Below are positions 1-9,414 of a stretch of 64,000 nucleotides of DNA, piece by piece. The notes under the pieces are model-generated. The model worked only from the letters and a program-made list of their open reading frames with translations. It had not been told where the DNA came from and ran no database searches. A program made the translations under genes and the position numbers. This DNA comes from JAFLCM01 sp964510955 (GTDB taxonomy: Bacteria; Planctomycetota; Phycisphaerae; Phycisphaerales; UBA1924): NCBI GenBank assembly GCA_964510955.1, contig CAZEDW010000006.1:62001-126000 (forward strand), given 5' to 3'. The stretch's first letter is position 1. The number at the start of each line of letters is the position of its first letter.

Positions 1-2
1 GC

Positions 3-902
3 CAGGTCGTCGCGCTGTGGGCCGACTTCACCAACACCCTCGCCCCGATCTATCAGGTCCGGCGCTACGACCCCATCTTCGATACCAACAACGCGTGCAA
101 GATCATCGGCTACCAGACGCCCGTGATCATCGCCCAGAACGGCGTCAACTACGGCGGCACCACGTTCGTCACCGCCAACGACGCCTTCGTCGCAGGCACC
201 TGCCCGCTGCAGACCCTCGGCACGGCCCTGCTCCAGCCCTTCTCGGGCGTCGCCATCGACGACAACGGCAACATCTCCTTCGTCGGCACCATCGCCTCTT
301 ACGAGGTCAACTTCAACTTCGTCGACTGCAACCAAATCCCCCTGGGCACCGCCCCCGTGTCGCGCAACACCGACACCGCCATGTGCTTCTACGACGCCGC
401 CACCAGCTCGCTCTACACCACCGCCATCGGCGGCCAGAACGGCGACCTGCTCGTCGGCTCCGGCGGCAGCCCGAACTACAAGCTCGGCGTCCTGCCGACC
501 GACGGCGGCTCCGACCAGTACGGCGGCCCCGGCATGAGCCGCTCGGGCAACGCCATGGCCGCTTCGGTCCGCAACGGTCGCGACGAGTCGAACTCCGACT
601 CCAACACCGACGGCTTCAACCAGGACGGCGGCACCCTCAACCCCGGCGTCGCCGCCGAGACCTCGGTCCGCGCCACCGTGCTCGTCAGCATGGGCGCCTA
701 CACCCCGGCCTGCGTCTGCACCAAGGACCTGAACGGCGACTGCCGCGTCAACACCGCCGACCTCACCATCCTGCTGGGCAACTTCGGCAAGACCTGCCCC
801 GCGAACGGCCCCTGCCCGCTCGCGGGTGACTACAACGGCGACAACGCCGTCAACACCGCCGACCTCACCCAGCTCCTGGGGCAGTTCGGCTGCGGCGCCT
901 GA
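3..902 (+). CDS. dockerin-type secreted protein, 3' part only
   Basis: The frame is open from the left edge of the window, so the start and any signal peptide lie outside. About 299 residues are visible. The body is rich in Gly, Asn, Thr and Asp, typical of an extracellular beta-rich protein, and I do not recognise a catalytic domain. The last 65 residues hold two dockerin-like calcium loops, DLNGDCRVNTADL and DYNGDNAVNTADL, each followed by a hydrophobic LLG-FG helix and bracketed by cysteines. Four other genes in this window end in similar repeats. The pair probably acts as an anchoring or sorting module on exported proteins. A strong terminator follows 30 bases after the stop. Confidence 0.85.
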   Translation, partial: QVVALWADFTNTLAPIYQVRRYDPIFDTNNACKIIGYQTPVIIAQNGVNYGGTTFVTANDAFVAGTCPLQTLGTALLQPFSGVAIDDNGNISFVGTIASYEVNFNFVDCNQIPLGTAPVSRNTDTAMCFYDAATSSLYTTAIGGQNGDLLVGSGGSPNYKLGVLPTDGGSDQYGGPGMSRSGNAMAASVRNGRDESNSDSNTDGFNQDGGTLNPGVAAETSVRATVLVSMGAYTPACVCTKDLNGDCRVNTADLTILLGNFGKTCPANGPCPLAGDYNGDNAVNTADLTQLLGQFGCGA

Positions 903-932
903 TCCGGCTCCGTCGACTTGACAGCAACCCCC

Positions 933-963
933 AAGGGGCGGACGCACGCGTCCGCCCCTTTTT
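933..963 (+). terminator. rho-independent terminator of the dockerin gene
   Basis: A perfect 12-bp stem (AAGGGGCGGACG with CGTCCGCCCCTT) with a CACG loop at 945-948 runs directly into a T tract at 959-963. It sits just downstream of the stop at 902. The inverted repeat is symmetrical and has A residues on its left side, so it may also help stop the opposing minus-strand methyltransferase transcript. Confidence 0.85.
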
Positions 964-1060
964 CATTGGCAATCCTCGTCCGCGCCCCGCGTGCCGGCGC
1001 CACCAGGCGCCGCCCGTTCGCCTCCCACCGCGATTCTCAGGGTGCGCGCTGCCGCGCTCG

Positions 1061-1867
1061 TCAGACCAGCTCGGCCACATGCACCTCGCATACGTACCGC
1101 AGCGAAAGCAGACCGCCGCGCGCGAAGCGGTCGAACAGCAGGCTCAGGTCTCGCTCGGCGGCGGCGCGGGCCGCTCCGCTCGCGGGCATGTACGACGAGC
1201 TGAAGGCCCGCCCCATCAGGCCCGCCCGGTCGACCTCCTGCACGTTGGACACCTCGATGAGCCGGTACCCGCCAAACCCCGCGGCTCGCCCCGCCTCGGC
1301 GCCCAGAGCGCAGTCGTCGTTGCGAAACCAGGGCGAGCGCGGCGGGTCCGACGCGTGACGCATTACCAGCTCCCGGTACGCCGCCATCACCGGGTCTCGC
1401 ACGTCGTGGACGTTCCACAGCATCGCGACGCGTCCGCCGGACCCTGACGGCGTCCGCCGCAGAACCCGCGCAAACTCCCGCAGCGCCACCGGCGCATCCA
1501 GCCAGTGAAACGACTGGGCGCACAGGACCAGGTCAACGCTGCGGTCAGCCAGTCCCGTCGCTTCCCCGGTGCCGCCGGTCCAACGGACCCGCGCCGCGCC
1601 GTCACGCGAGCGCTGCCACGTCGAGGTGTCTGTCTCGCCGCGCCGGCGCATCGCCTCGTTGGGTTCCAGCGCGATCACCCCCACGCCCCGCTCCAGCAGC
1701 AGCCGCGTCGAAATCCCCGTGCCCGCCCCGACGTCGGCGGCGATGATTGAGCCCGGATCGCCAAGCCCGTCGAGCACCGCGTCGATCGCCCGGCCCGGGT
1801 ACGACGGGCGGCTGGCGGCGTAGTCGCCTACGCGCGAGGTGAACCGTTCGGTTGGCTGCTCGGGCAT
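1061..1867 (-). CDS. class I SAM-dependent methyltransferase
   Basis: This 268-residue protein has the class I methyltransferase fold signature: motif I DVGAGTGIS at residues 45-53, an acidic residue after strand 2 (ALEPN, E68), and a motif IV region DLVLCAQSFHWLD. The SFHW segment is shared with the trans-aconitate methyltransferase-like and Methyltransf_11 groups, so a small-molecule substrate is likely, but the substrate cannot be read from the sequence. It is a soluble cytoplasmic protein with no signal peptide. The ATG at 1867 is followed by a typical short N-terminal helix. It lies downstream of the O-antigen-like gene on the same strand, 33 bases away, and may be cotranscribed with it. 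Confidence 0.85.
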   Translation of the reverse strand: MPEQPTERFTSRVGDYAASRPSYPGRAIDAVLDGLGDPGSIIAADVGAGTGISTRLLLERGVGVIALEPNEAMRRRGETDTSTWQRSRDGAARVRWTGGTGEATGLADRSVDLVLCAQSFHWLDAPVALREFARVLRRTPSGSGGRVAMLWNVHDVRDPVMAAYRELVMRHASDPPRSPWFRNDDCALGAEAGRAAGFGGYRLIEVSNVQEVDRAGLMGRAFSSSYMPASGAARAAAERDLSLLFDRFARGGLLSLRYVCEVHVAELV

Positions 1868-1900
1868 GCCCCAGCGTAGCGCCCCGCCCGCTTGCGGAGC

Positions 1901-4240
1901 CTATCCCGCCGAGCCCGCGATCCGTTCCAGTTCGGCCCGCTCCGCCGGCCGGAGCTGCTTCACCGGATCGAGCCGCAGCAGCGCATCGTTCGCCAGGGCA
2001 CGCCGCGCCGCCTCGGCAGCCCCCGCGTGATCCTCCAGCTTGTCGCGCAGCAGGGCCAGCTTCCTCCACGGCAGCAGCGACCCCGGCTCGCCCTCGGCGA
2101 CAATCTGCCACCGCTTGGCGGCCTCTTGGAGGAGCGCACGGTCCTGGTCAATCGCCGCCGCGGCCTCGAACGCGCCGGCGAAAACCGCCGCACACGGCAC
2201 CGCGAGCGCTCCGTCCTGCCGCTCGACGGCGTCCGCCAGGGCGCGGACGTGCAATGCCAGCCGTTCCGGCTCGAGCGACCTGTTCCCCCAGATAACCCGC
2301 TCCTCGCGGACCCGATCGATCCTGAGCCGGAGCATGTGCTCGATTGGCTTGAGGTTTCCTGGGTGCTCGTCCCACGCGTGGCTGAGGCGCGCGATCGCGT
2401 ACTCGCCCTGGAACTTCTGAAAGTCCAACAGCGCGCGGCCGACCGAGCCCGATACTCGCGCGTTGAGCTCGCGCTGGACGATCTCGGCTGCGCGGCTCGT
2501 CGCCGACTCGCCCGGTTCGATCTTCGCCAGCTCCGTGCGCGCCCTGGCGAGCGGCGCCAGATATTCCACCGCGACACGCAGGTTCTCTTCCCAGCGCAGA
2601 ATCCGGGGAACCCGAGCGAGTGAGAGGACCGCCCCACACACCATCAGCGTTGCCACCGCAAGTACGCCCAGCCGCCGAGCCGGTGAATACCGCGGCGGCA
2701 CCTCCGTACCGGCGCCCGCGGCCAAGCCGACAAGCCCGAGCATGATCGCGCCGGTCGCCGGCAGCACCGGGGTCACCTCGATCTGGGCATGGGTGACAAG
2801 GGCCACCGCCGCCGCGATCAGCCCGGCATCAGTGAAACCAGAGCGAACTCCCAGGGCGATGACTGATATCCAGCCCAGCACCGCCACGATGCGCAAGGGC
2901 CACTCATCCGCCGCCACCACCGGCGCTTCACGCCACCACGCCAGCGCACAGGCCATCAGCACCGGCGCTGCGCCCCAGAGCCACGCCCGCGCGGCGCCCG
3001 GTTCGTCGTCGTGTTGTTCGCCCCGCGTGCCTCCCTGGACCGCCCGCCACAGCCAGACGCCGAGCAGCACGCCCCATGCGACGCCGAACACCCCAAGAGT
3101 CGCCGCCCAGTCAAGCAGAACCGAGTGCGGGCTCTCCACCAGCTCGGGCGCCTCGGGCAGCTTGATCATGGCATAGGCCGCCTTGAACCCGCCCGGTCCG
3201 CAGCCCCAGGGAAAGGTCGTCCCGATCACACGCATGGCCCCGACGAGATACTGCGAGCGAAAAAGCAGGCTCAACTCTCCGATGCGCTCGCCGACCAGCC
3301 CCCGCACCCCCACTCCAACCAGCGCCAACACCGGCAGGGCCGCGAGGCCCCACCGGAACTTTCGACCCAGACTCCCGCGGAATGACAAGCCGAAGACACT
3401 CGCCGACGCCACACCGACGGCGATTGCCCCCGCGACCAGCCCGCCCTTGCTGAATGTGAGCACCAATCCCGCCCCGGCGACCGCCGCGCCGATCACCATG
3501 ACCCCGGCGTTCCCCGACGCCAGACCATCCCGTCTGACGGCGCGAACGGTGCCGAACGCCGCTCCCAGCAGCACACCGAAGCAGCCGGCGAGAACCGACG
3601 CGTTGGCGTTCGACAGCCCGACCCAGGCGGTGGCCTCGGGCTGCATCAGCCGTCGCTCGAACTCCCGCGCGCCGCCGGAGCCTGGCTCGATGCCGCTGGA
3701 GATCAGCACCGACTCCTTGTGCGCCTGAAAGTCGGCGACCGTGCGGGCGTGCTCGACAAACACCTGGTGCCCGCCCCGCGCCGTGAGCGCCCAGGCGCTG
3801 CCGGCCAGCGTGAGAGCGATCACCCGGCGCCGAACCGGGTTGGCGCCCAGGTGTGAAAGCGCCCATCCCCCAATCACCGCCGACGCCCACGCCGACCCGG
3901 CGAACAGGTCATCCGGCCCCGCACCGGACCGGATCGCCCCCTGCCGGACCCAGTACACCACCCCCGAGGCCCCGAGCAGCGCCAGCAAACCAGTCTTCCA
4001 CCGCACGCGTTCACCCGCCATCGCAGCGGCCGCGATCGTTACCGCTGCGCACAGCCACACCAGCGCATCGAGCATCAGCCCGGTTGAGGGCAGCAGCGCC
4101 GTCTCGGGCATGACCTGGCGCGCGGGGTCGAGGTCCCACCACGGCGTGCGCGGGTGCACGCTCATCAGGCGGACCAGCACCACCAGAGCGATCACCGATG
4201 CGCTGAGCCAGCGTGCAGGTTCGATCCAGCGGTGGCTCAT
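1901..4240 (-). CDS. O-antigen ligase/polymerase-like membrane protein
   Basis: A 779-residue integral membrane protein. The N-terminal two thirds contains a dozen or so hydrophobic segments with a large polar loop between them, the layout of the Wzy_C / O-antigen ligase family, which joins or polymerises lipid-linked glycans on the periplasmic face of the inner membrane. The last 200 residues are soluble and helical and look TPR-like. I place the start at the ATG at 4240 (MSHRWIEPARW): it overlaps the preceding gene's stop by four bases (ATGA), while the longer open frame upstream is antisense-like and Arg-rich. The upstream partner is a WecA/MraY-type transferase, so the pair probably works in exopolysaccharide or O-antigen synthesis. 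Ligase versus polymerase cannot be decided here. Confidence 0.75.
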   Translation of the reverse strand: MSHRWIEPARWLSASVIALVVLVRLMSVHPRTPWWDLDPARQVMPETALLPSTGLMLDALVWLCAAVTIAAAAMAGERVRWKTGLLALLGASGVVYWVRQGAIRSGAGPDDLFAGSAWASAVIGGWALSHLGANPVRRRVIALTLAGSAWALTARGGHQVFVEHARTVADFQAHKESVLISSGIEPGSGGAREFERRLMQPEATAWVGLSNANASVLAGCFGVLLGAAFGTVRAVRRDGLASGNAGVMVIGAAVAGAGLVLTFSKGGLVAGAIAVGVASASVFGLSFRGSLGRKFRWGLAALPVLALVGVGVRGLVGERIGELSLLFRSQYLVGAMRVIGTTFPWGCGPGGFKAAYAMIKLPEAPELVESPHSVLLDWAATLGVFGVAWGVLLGVWLWRAVQGGTRGEQHDDEPGAARAWLWGAAPVLMACALAWWREAPVVAADEWPLRIVAVLGWISVIALGVRSGFTDAGLIAAAVALVTHAQIEVTPVLPATGAIMLGLVGLAAGAGTEVPPRYSPARRLGVLAVATLMVCGAVLSLARVPRILRWEENLRVAVEYLAPLARARTELAKIEPGESATSRAAEIVQRELNARVSGSVGRALLDFQKFQGEYAIARLSHAWDEHPGNLKPIEHMLRLRIDRVREERVIWGNRSLEPERLALHVRALADAVERQDGALAVPCAAVFAGAFEAAAAIDQDRALLQEAAKRWQIVAEGEPGSLLPWRKLALLRDKLEDHAGAAEAARRALANDALLRLDPVKQLRPAERAELERIAGSAG

Positions 4241-5385
4241 GCTCCTGCCCCGCCGGCGCTCCGCTCGCGCGTTGCGTGCTCGTACAAGCCCAGCAGCAGC
4301 AGGACCAGGACCGTCTGAAGTCCGACCAGCACCGCGCGCCACCCGTCCACCGCGCCGAGCGTCACTCCCCCGATGCCGGTGATCGCGGCGCACCCGTAGT
4401 TCACCGCGAGCGTCCGGCGGACCGACAGCCCGCTCGACCGCAGACGGTGCGAGAAGTGCTGCTGGTCCCCCACCATCGGGCTCTTGCCCTGTGAAAGCCG
4501 GATGAGCACCACGCTGACGAGGTCATAGAGCGGCACCGAGAGCACGCAGATAGGCAGGAAAACGCCGTACCACCGCCCCGGAGCGCCGGGCGCTGCGGGA
4601 TCTACATACGTGCCGCGCACCGTCAGAAACGCCAGCAGGAAGCCCACCACCAGCGACCCGCCGTCGCCCATGAAGATCGTGGCCCGGCGCGACCGGGTCC
4701 ACGGGAAGTTGAAGACCAGGAAGCCCAGCAGCCCGCCCAGCAGCACCGCCAGCGTCATGGCGACGAACCACTGCCCGTGCTGCAGCGCCGAGGCAAGGAA
4801 GAACGCCGACGCCACGCCACCCACGCCGGCCGACAGCCCGTCCATGTTGTCCATAAAGTTGACGGCGTTGGTGACCGCGAGGAACCACACAACCGTGAGC
4901 ACCCCCGAGAGCCACGCGCCGTGCGCCGGCGCGTCCAGCGCGGTGAGCAGGCGAACATCGAAGCCGAACACCATGACCGATGCGGCGACGGTCATGACCC
5001 CCAGTTTCCAGAGCGGGCGGAGCGCGCGACGGTCGTCAATCAGCCCCGTCAGGTGCAGAGCCAGCAGACAGGCCAGCAGCCCCAACCCCATCGGCGTCTG
5101 TGAAGCGAGCCCCGGCAGGTGCTCTTCCAGCACCGGCCACCGGCCCGTCAGCGCCGCGCCCCAACAGCGGGCGCCGAGCAGGCCTCCCCCGATGAAACCG
5201 GCAACGGTCAGGAAGATCGCCACGCCGCCGATGTTGGGCGTGCGGTGAACCGTCGGCTTGAAGTGCCCGGCGGAACCGGGCGTATCGAGGAGCGCCATGC
5301 GCCGTCCCACGGCCCGGGCGGACCAGGTCAGCACCGTGGCGACAACCGCCGAGGCGCCCAGCAGCATGAGAGTCAGAGCGATCAC
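4237..5385 (-). CDS. WecA/TagO/MraY-family sugar-1-phosphate transferase
   Basis: A 382-residue polytopic membrane protein of glycosyltransferase family 4. It transfers a sugar-1-phosphate to undecaprenyl phosphate and so starts a lipid-linked glycan. The family motifs are visible: DD at residues 117-118 (LIDDRRAL), the catalytic NFMDNMDG at 176-183, and FMGDGGSL near 238-245. About ten membrane segments surround them. The N-terminal HRTPNIGG motif is also typical. Translation begins at a GTG (5385). WecA-like (GlcNAc-1-P) is more likely than MraY because the next gene is an O-antigen ligase-like protein rather than a mur/fts gene. Confidence 0.88.
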   Translation of the reverse strand: MIALTLMLLGASAVVATVLTWSARAVGRRMALLDTPGSAGHFKPTVHRTPNIGGVAIFLTVAGFIGGGLLGARCWGAALTGRWPVLEEHLPGLASQTPMGLGLLACLLALHLTGLIDDRRALRPLWKLGVMTVAASVMVFGFDVRLLTALDAPAHGAWLSGVLTVVWFLAVTNAVNFMDNMDGLSAGVGGVASAFFLASALQHGQWFVAMTLAVLLGGLLGFLVFNFPWTRSRRATIFMGDGGSLVVGFLLAFLTVRGTYVDPAAPGAPGRWYGVFLPICVLSVPLYDLVSVVLIRLSQGKSPMVGDQQHFSHRLRSSGLSVRRTLAVNYGCAAITGIGGVTLGAVDGWRAVLVGLQTVLVLLLLGLYEHATRERSAGGAGA

Positions 5386-5583
5386 GAGCGTACCTTAGAC
5401 GAAGCCGACCGGGACGAGCCACGGATGAAGCGGAGATGCACTGATTCGGACTGAGAGCCGATTCAGCCCGCACGGCAGGCCCGCCAACCCGGTTCAAGAC
5501 CGGCCGATCGGTGTCGCTCCGAACCATCCGCGGCTCCAAGCCAGCCCCCGGCCCGTGAACCCCGCCCGGATACAATCGTCCCC

Positions 5584-7116
5584 ATGGCCAGCGAACACAA
5601 CGGGCACTCGGTGGGGCTTGAATCGCCGCGGACCCAGGGCGTCGGCGGCGCGTCCGGGCCTGGCTCGCCGGCCCTGAACTTCGGCAGCGCGTGGGACTAT
5701 TCGCCCGCCCCCGAAAACGCCAAGGTCAGCATCGCGCCCAAGTACGACCTGTTCATCGACGGCGCCTTCACCAAGCCCCAGGCCGGCGAGTACTTCGGCA
5801 CCATCAGCCCAGGCACCGAGGCCCTGCTCTCCAGCGTCGCGCAGGCCAGCGAGAAGGACGTGGACCGCGCCGTCAAGGCCGCCCGCGCCGCGTTCGAGCC
5901 CTGGAGCGCCCTCCCCGGCAAGGAACGCGCCAAGTACCTCTTCCGCATCGCCCGAAGGGTCCAGGAGCGCGCCCGCGAACTGGCCATCCTCGAAACGATG
6001 GACGGCGGCAAGCCCATCAAGGAGTCCCGCGACGTCGATATCCCGCTGGTCGCCCAGCACTTCTTCTACCACGCCGGCTGGGCCGACAAGCTCAAGTACG
6101 CCTTCCCCAACCGCGACCCGCAGCCGCTGGGCGTGTGCGGTCAGATCATCCCCTGGAACTTCCCGCTGCTCATGGCCGCGTGGAAGATCGCCCCCGCGCT
6201 CGCGTGCGGCAACACCGTGGTGCTCAAGCCCGCCGAGACCACCCCGCTCACGGCACTGCGTCTCGCCGAGATCATCGCCGAGTGCGACCTGCCGCCAGGC
6301 GTCGTGAACATCGTGACCGGCGACGGGCGCACCGGCGCGGCCCTGGCCAATCACCCCGGCATCGACAAGCTCGCCTTCACCGGCTCGACCGAGGTAGGCA
6401 AAAAGCTCGCCGCGCTCGCGGCCAGGCGGAATCTCAAGCTCACCCTGGAGCTCGGCGGAAAATCCGCCAACATCATCTTCGAGGACGCCTCCATCGACCA
6501 GGCCGTCGAGGGGATCATCAGCGGTATCTACTTCAATCAGGGCCACGTCTGCTGCGCCGGCTCACGATTGCTGGTGCAGGAGAGCGTCGTTGACACGGTG
6601 GTCAAGAAGCTCGAAGTCCGCATGGCCAGCCTCCGCGTGGGCGATCCCCTGGATAAGAACACCGACGTCGGCGCCATCAACTCCAAGATGCAGCTCGAGA
6701 AGATCCGCGAGTATTTCAAGGTCGGCGTCGAGGAGGGGGCCGAACTGCGCGAGCCCTCCACCTGCCGCCTCCCCGACCGCGGCTACTACTGCCGGCCGGC
6801 GTTCTTCACCGGCGTGCAGCAGAGCCACCGCGTGGCCCGTGAGGAGATCTTCGGCCCCGTGCTCGCCGTGATGACCTTCCGCACCCCCGACGAGGCCGTC
6901 ATGAAGGCCAACAACACACCCTACGGCCTGGCCGCCGGCGTGTGGACCGACAAGGGCTCGAAGATCTTCGACCTGGCGGGCCGGCTGAAGGCGGGCGTGG
7001 TGTGGTGCAACACCTACAACCAGTTCGACGCCGCCTCGCCGTTCGGCGGGTATAAGGAAAGTGGCTTCGGGCGCGAGGGCGGGATGCAGGGGCTGCGGGC
7101 GTACGTGAAGGCGTAG
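5584..7116 (+). CDS. NAD(P)-dependent aldehyde dehydrogenase
   Basis: A 510-residue cytoplasmic enzyme of the aldehyde dehydrogenase superfamily that oxidises an aldehyde to the acid. Seen: the NAD-binding fold with IPWNFPLL and GNTVVLKPAE, the FTGSTEVG turn, the general base E289 in LELGGKS, and the catalytic cysteine C323 in GHVCCAGSR. The C-terminal EEIFGPVL and PFGGYKESG motifs are intact. The first 35 or so residues are a polar extension beyond the usual family start. The VCC arrangement and overall length resemble the betaine/ALDH2-type group, but the substrate is not determined. It stands alone and runs convergently into the lipoprotein gene with 49 bases between them. Confidence 0.9.
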   Translation: MASEHNGHSVGLESPRTQGVGGASGPGSPALNFGSAWDYSPAPENAKVSIAPKYDLFIDGAFTKPQAGEYFGTISPGTEALLSSVAQASEKDVDRAVKAARAAFEPWSALPGKERAKYLFRIARRVQERARELAILETMDGGKPIKESRDVDIPLVAQHFFYHAGWADKLKYAFPNRDPQPLGVCGQIIPWNFPLLMAAWKIAPALACGNTVVLKPAETTPLTALRLAEIIAECDLPPGVVNIVTGDGRTGAALANHPGIDKLAFTGSTEVGKKLAALAARRNLKLTLELGGKSANIIFEDASIDQAVEGIISGIYFNQGHVCCAGSRLLVQESVVDTVVKKLEVRMASLRVGDPLDKNTDVGAINSKMQLEKIREYFKVGVEEGAELREPSTCRLPDRGYYCRPAFFTGVQQSHRVAREEIFGPVLAVMTFRTPDEAVMKANNTPYGLAAGVWTDKGSKIFDLAGRLKAGVVWCNTYNQFDAASPFGGYKESGFGREGGMQGLRAYVKA

Positions 7117-7165
7117 GACGCCCTCTGCGTATGACCCAGCGCGTCGACACCCCCGACGCAGTGAT

Positions 7166-8728
7166 CTACTTCGGTTCGTTCCCGCCACCCGCCGGGGGCG
7201 CTGCTGGCGCAGGAGGCTCCGATGGCTGGGGAGCGTTCGACGCGGGTTCGCCGGGCTTCGGCTCCTCGGGCTTGGGCTGATTGCCGGCAGGCTGTTCTGC
7301 CTGCTTCTCAGTCTCGGCGGGCGAAGTGTCGGCTTTCGGCGCTTCGCCCGCGGGCTTGACCTCACCCGGAGCGCCAGCGTCCTTCGGCTCATTCTTGCTC
7401 TCGGGCAACGGCGAGAGCTTCTCACCGAGCTTCTTGAACATCTCCGCCGCCGTGCCCTTGCCGCCGGCACTCTGGAAGTTCGCCCCGGCCTGCGCAAAAG
7501 CGCTGTCCGCCGCTTCGCGCGCCGGCTTGGCCAACTCGGCAAACGCGGTGGCGTCCTGCTGGTACGACGCCGCGTTGGCCAGGCCCTTGCAGGCGCCGAT
7601 CCGCGCCGCCAACACCGAGCAGTTGTCCAGCGCCGCGCCGTAGCTGGCGTGGATCGTGCCCAGCGCTTGCTGGGCCGAACCCGAAATCGCCTTGGACAAC
7701 CCCTGATCGGCCTTGCCCCCCTGGCCGGCCGCGGCGCCGGCGGCGTTGTACTTCCCCACCGCCGACTGATAGGCCGGCGTGAGCTGCTCGCTCACCGCTT
7801 TCTTGAGCATTTCATACGACGCCGCCAATTCGGTCGCGGCCTTCTCGGCGTCGGCCCGCGCCGTCGCCGACTGATCCTTCAGCAGCTTCTCGGAATCGAC
7901 CAGCCGGGCCCGGGCCGCACGCGACAGCTCCACCTGCCGGGCGAGCAGGTCGGCATCGCGGCGCGTTTCTTCGAGCTTGCGCTCCAGCGCGCGGGCCTCC
8001 AGCTCGATCCCGCTCTGCTGAACCTCGAACTTGTCGGCCTCGCGCTGCCGCTTGGCGGCCTCTTCGGCGATCTTCAGACGTGCCTCGCCCGGGGCGTCGT
8101 TCATCGAGGCCCGGAGCTGACCGGCCTGCTGCCGCGCAGCCTTGGCCAGGCCCCCCTGCTCGCCCGCCGCCGCCGTGATCTTGCCCAGCGCCGCCTCCAA
8201 CTCGCCCAGCCGCGCCTTCACCTCGGCGCTCTTGGCCTCGAATCCTTTGATCTGCCGATCGATCTCACCCAGGCCGGCGGAAAGGTCGTGCCCCTCCTGG
8301 GATTCGGCCAGCGACCGCTGCGATACATACAGCTCGGCCAGCACACGCGTGCGCGAAAGCAGTTGAGCCACCTCGGTCTCGGCCTCACCCTGCCGCGTCG
8401 CTTCGATCTCGCCCTGGCCCATCGTCGCCTGCGCGATCACCAATTGCGCCGCGCCCTTGCCCACACCTTCCTCGGTGATGGACTGCATCGACTGGATGAC
8501 TTCCTGGTACGCCTTGGCCCGGGTTGCTGTCGGCGCGGGCTCCTCACGCCCCGCGATGGCGGTCATGCGGGCCTTAGCCGCCACGAGCTTCCGCTCGGCC
8601 TCATCGACACGCTCGCACCCCGCCAGGCCCCACGCCCCCGACGCGAGGACAAGCAAGGCGAGCACGGATACCCGCCCTGAGGCGGGCGTGCGGGTGGGGG
8701 TACAGGTTGGCGTCTGGTTTCGGGTCAT
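7166..8728 (-). CDS. long coiled-coil lipoprotein, unknown function
   Basis: A 520-residue protein starting at the ATG at 8728. The N-terminus has a hydrophobic stretch ending in the lipobox LAGC (Cys38 from this start), so it should be lipidated after signal peptidase II cleavage. The body is almost entirely Ala/Glu/Gln/Lys/Arg heptad-like helix, suggesting a long coiled coil in the periplasm. The last 80 residues are a Pro/Ala/Glu/Lys-rich disordered tail ending in a Pro-Gly segment. I recognise no enzymatic domain. Such proteins often bridge envelope layers or scaffold envelope complexes, but that is inference. A longer in-frame start at 8788 is rejected because it would bury the signal peptide. 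Confidence 0.75.
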   Translation of the reverse strand: MTRNQTPTCTPTRTPASGRVSVLALLVLASGAWGLAGCERVDEAERKLVAAKARMTAIAGREEPAPTATRAKAYQEVIQSMQSITEEGVGKGAAQLVIAQATMGQGEIEATRQGEAETEVAQLLSRTRVLAELYVSQRSLAESQEGHDLSAGLGEIDRQIKGFEAKSAEVKARLGELEAALGKITAAAGEQGGLAKAARQQAGQLRASMNDAPGEARLKIAEEAAKRQREADKFEVQQSGIELEARALERKLEETRRDADLLARQVELSRAARARLVDSEKLLKDQSATARADAEKAATELAASYEMLKKAVSEQLTPAYQSAVGKYNAAGAAAGQGGKADQGLSKAISGSAQQALGTIHASYGAALDNCSVLAARIGACKGLANAASYQQDATAFAELAKPAREAADSAFAQAGANFQSAGGKGTAAEMFKKLGEKLSPLPESKNEPKDAGAPGEVKPAGEAPKADTSPAETEKQAEQPAGNQPKPEEPKPGEPASNAPQPSEPPAPAAPPAGGGNEPK

Positions 8729-8924
8729 GGGCAAAAAAACCTGCGTGCGGGGGCCGGAGGGGCAGTGTACCGGTTCGCCACCCCCCACGCGGCGGGGTCA
8801 AATCCTCGCCCGCCCCCGGATCACAGGGCTGAACGGTCTGGACCGATCGGAGGTGCCAAAGCCCGCCGGGGGGGCCGGAAGGCGGAACGGCGGCTTCTAT
8901 TCGCATCAGCCCCGGAGAGGGTGC

Positions 8925-9260
8925 CTACAACTGCCCCGCGAGCAGTTTTTCCGCCAGGGCCTCGGCGTCGGCCTCCGCCTCGTCCTTGGGCTTTTCCTTG
9001 CCCATTGCGTTGATCCGCTGCTTGATGTCCCCGATGTACGACAGCCGGATCCCGAAGTTTTCCCCCACCTTGACGGCGGTCCCGGTGGCCACCGGGCGGT
9101 TGTTGACCACCAGGGTCAGTTCCTCGTCGGACTTCTTCGGAAGCTCGATGATCGCCCCGGGCAGCAGCGCGGTCACGTCCCCCAGCTTCATCGCCCGCTC
9201 GCCGAGCAGGCAGATCACCGGGACCTCGAGCTTGAGGATGCGGGCAGAGTCGGCGGGCAT
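8925..9260 (-). CDS. FliN-like SpoA (C-ring) domain protein
   Basis: A 111-residue protein made almost wholly of a SpoA/FliN C-terminal domain: a LEVPVICLLGERAM strand, then GDVTALLPGAIIEL, the basic/hydrophobic VNNRPVATGTAV strand, and GIRLSYI near the end. The SpoA fold forms the flagellar switch C-ring (FliN, FliM) or its type III secretion counterpart. I chose the ATG at 9260 because GAAGGGACC precedes it; the open frame further upstream is not protein-like. It is separate from the main flagellar cluster, which has its own fliN at 29494-30099. It could be a second rotor subunit, a FliY-like partner, or a spare copy. The HrpA gene is divergent, 154 bases away. Confidence 0.8.
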   Translation of the reverse strand: MPADSARILKLEVPVICLLGERAMKLGDVTALLPGAIIELPKKSDEELTLVVNNRPVATGTAVKVGENFGIRLSYIGDIKQRINAMGKEKPKDEAEADAEALAEKLLAGQL

Positions 9261-9414
9261 GGTCCCTTCAAGGATCGGGTTCCGGCCGGACGCGGCTTGA
9301 ACCCCGGCGAACGGGAGCGCCCGCACACTCCCCAAACAGTCGGCGCATTCCTTAAGGGGACAAGCGTGTCTCCTCCGGTCACCCCCTCTCGGGCACGTTC
9401 TACAGTGCCCCCCT

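Noticed and set aside
5416..5446. A stretch with CCACGGATGAAG and GCACTGATTCGGA resembling another dispersed repeat.
   Set aside because: The match to the remembered repeat is partial and there is no second copy in the window.
7141..7159. Hairpin GCGTCG-loop-CGACGC between the convergent aldehyde dehydrogenase and lipoprotein genes.
   Set aside because: The stem is only six bases with no T tract on either side, so I did not call it a terminator.
8795..8825. A GGTCAAATCCTCGCC segment that looks like a tRNA T-arm.
   Set aside because: The loop lacks the TTC start, the flanks do not form an acceptor or anticodon arm, and no tRNA body surrounds it.
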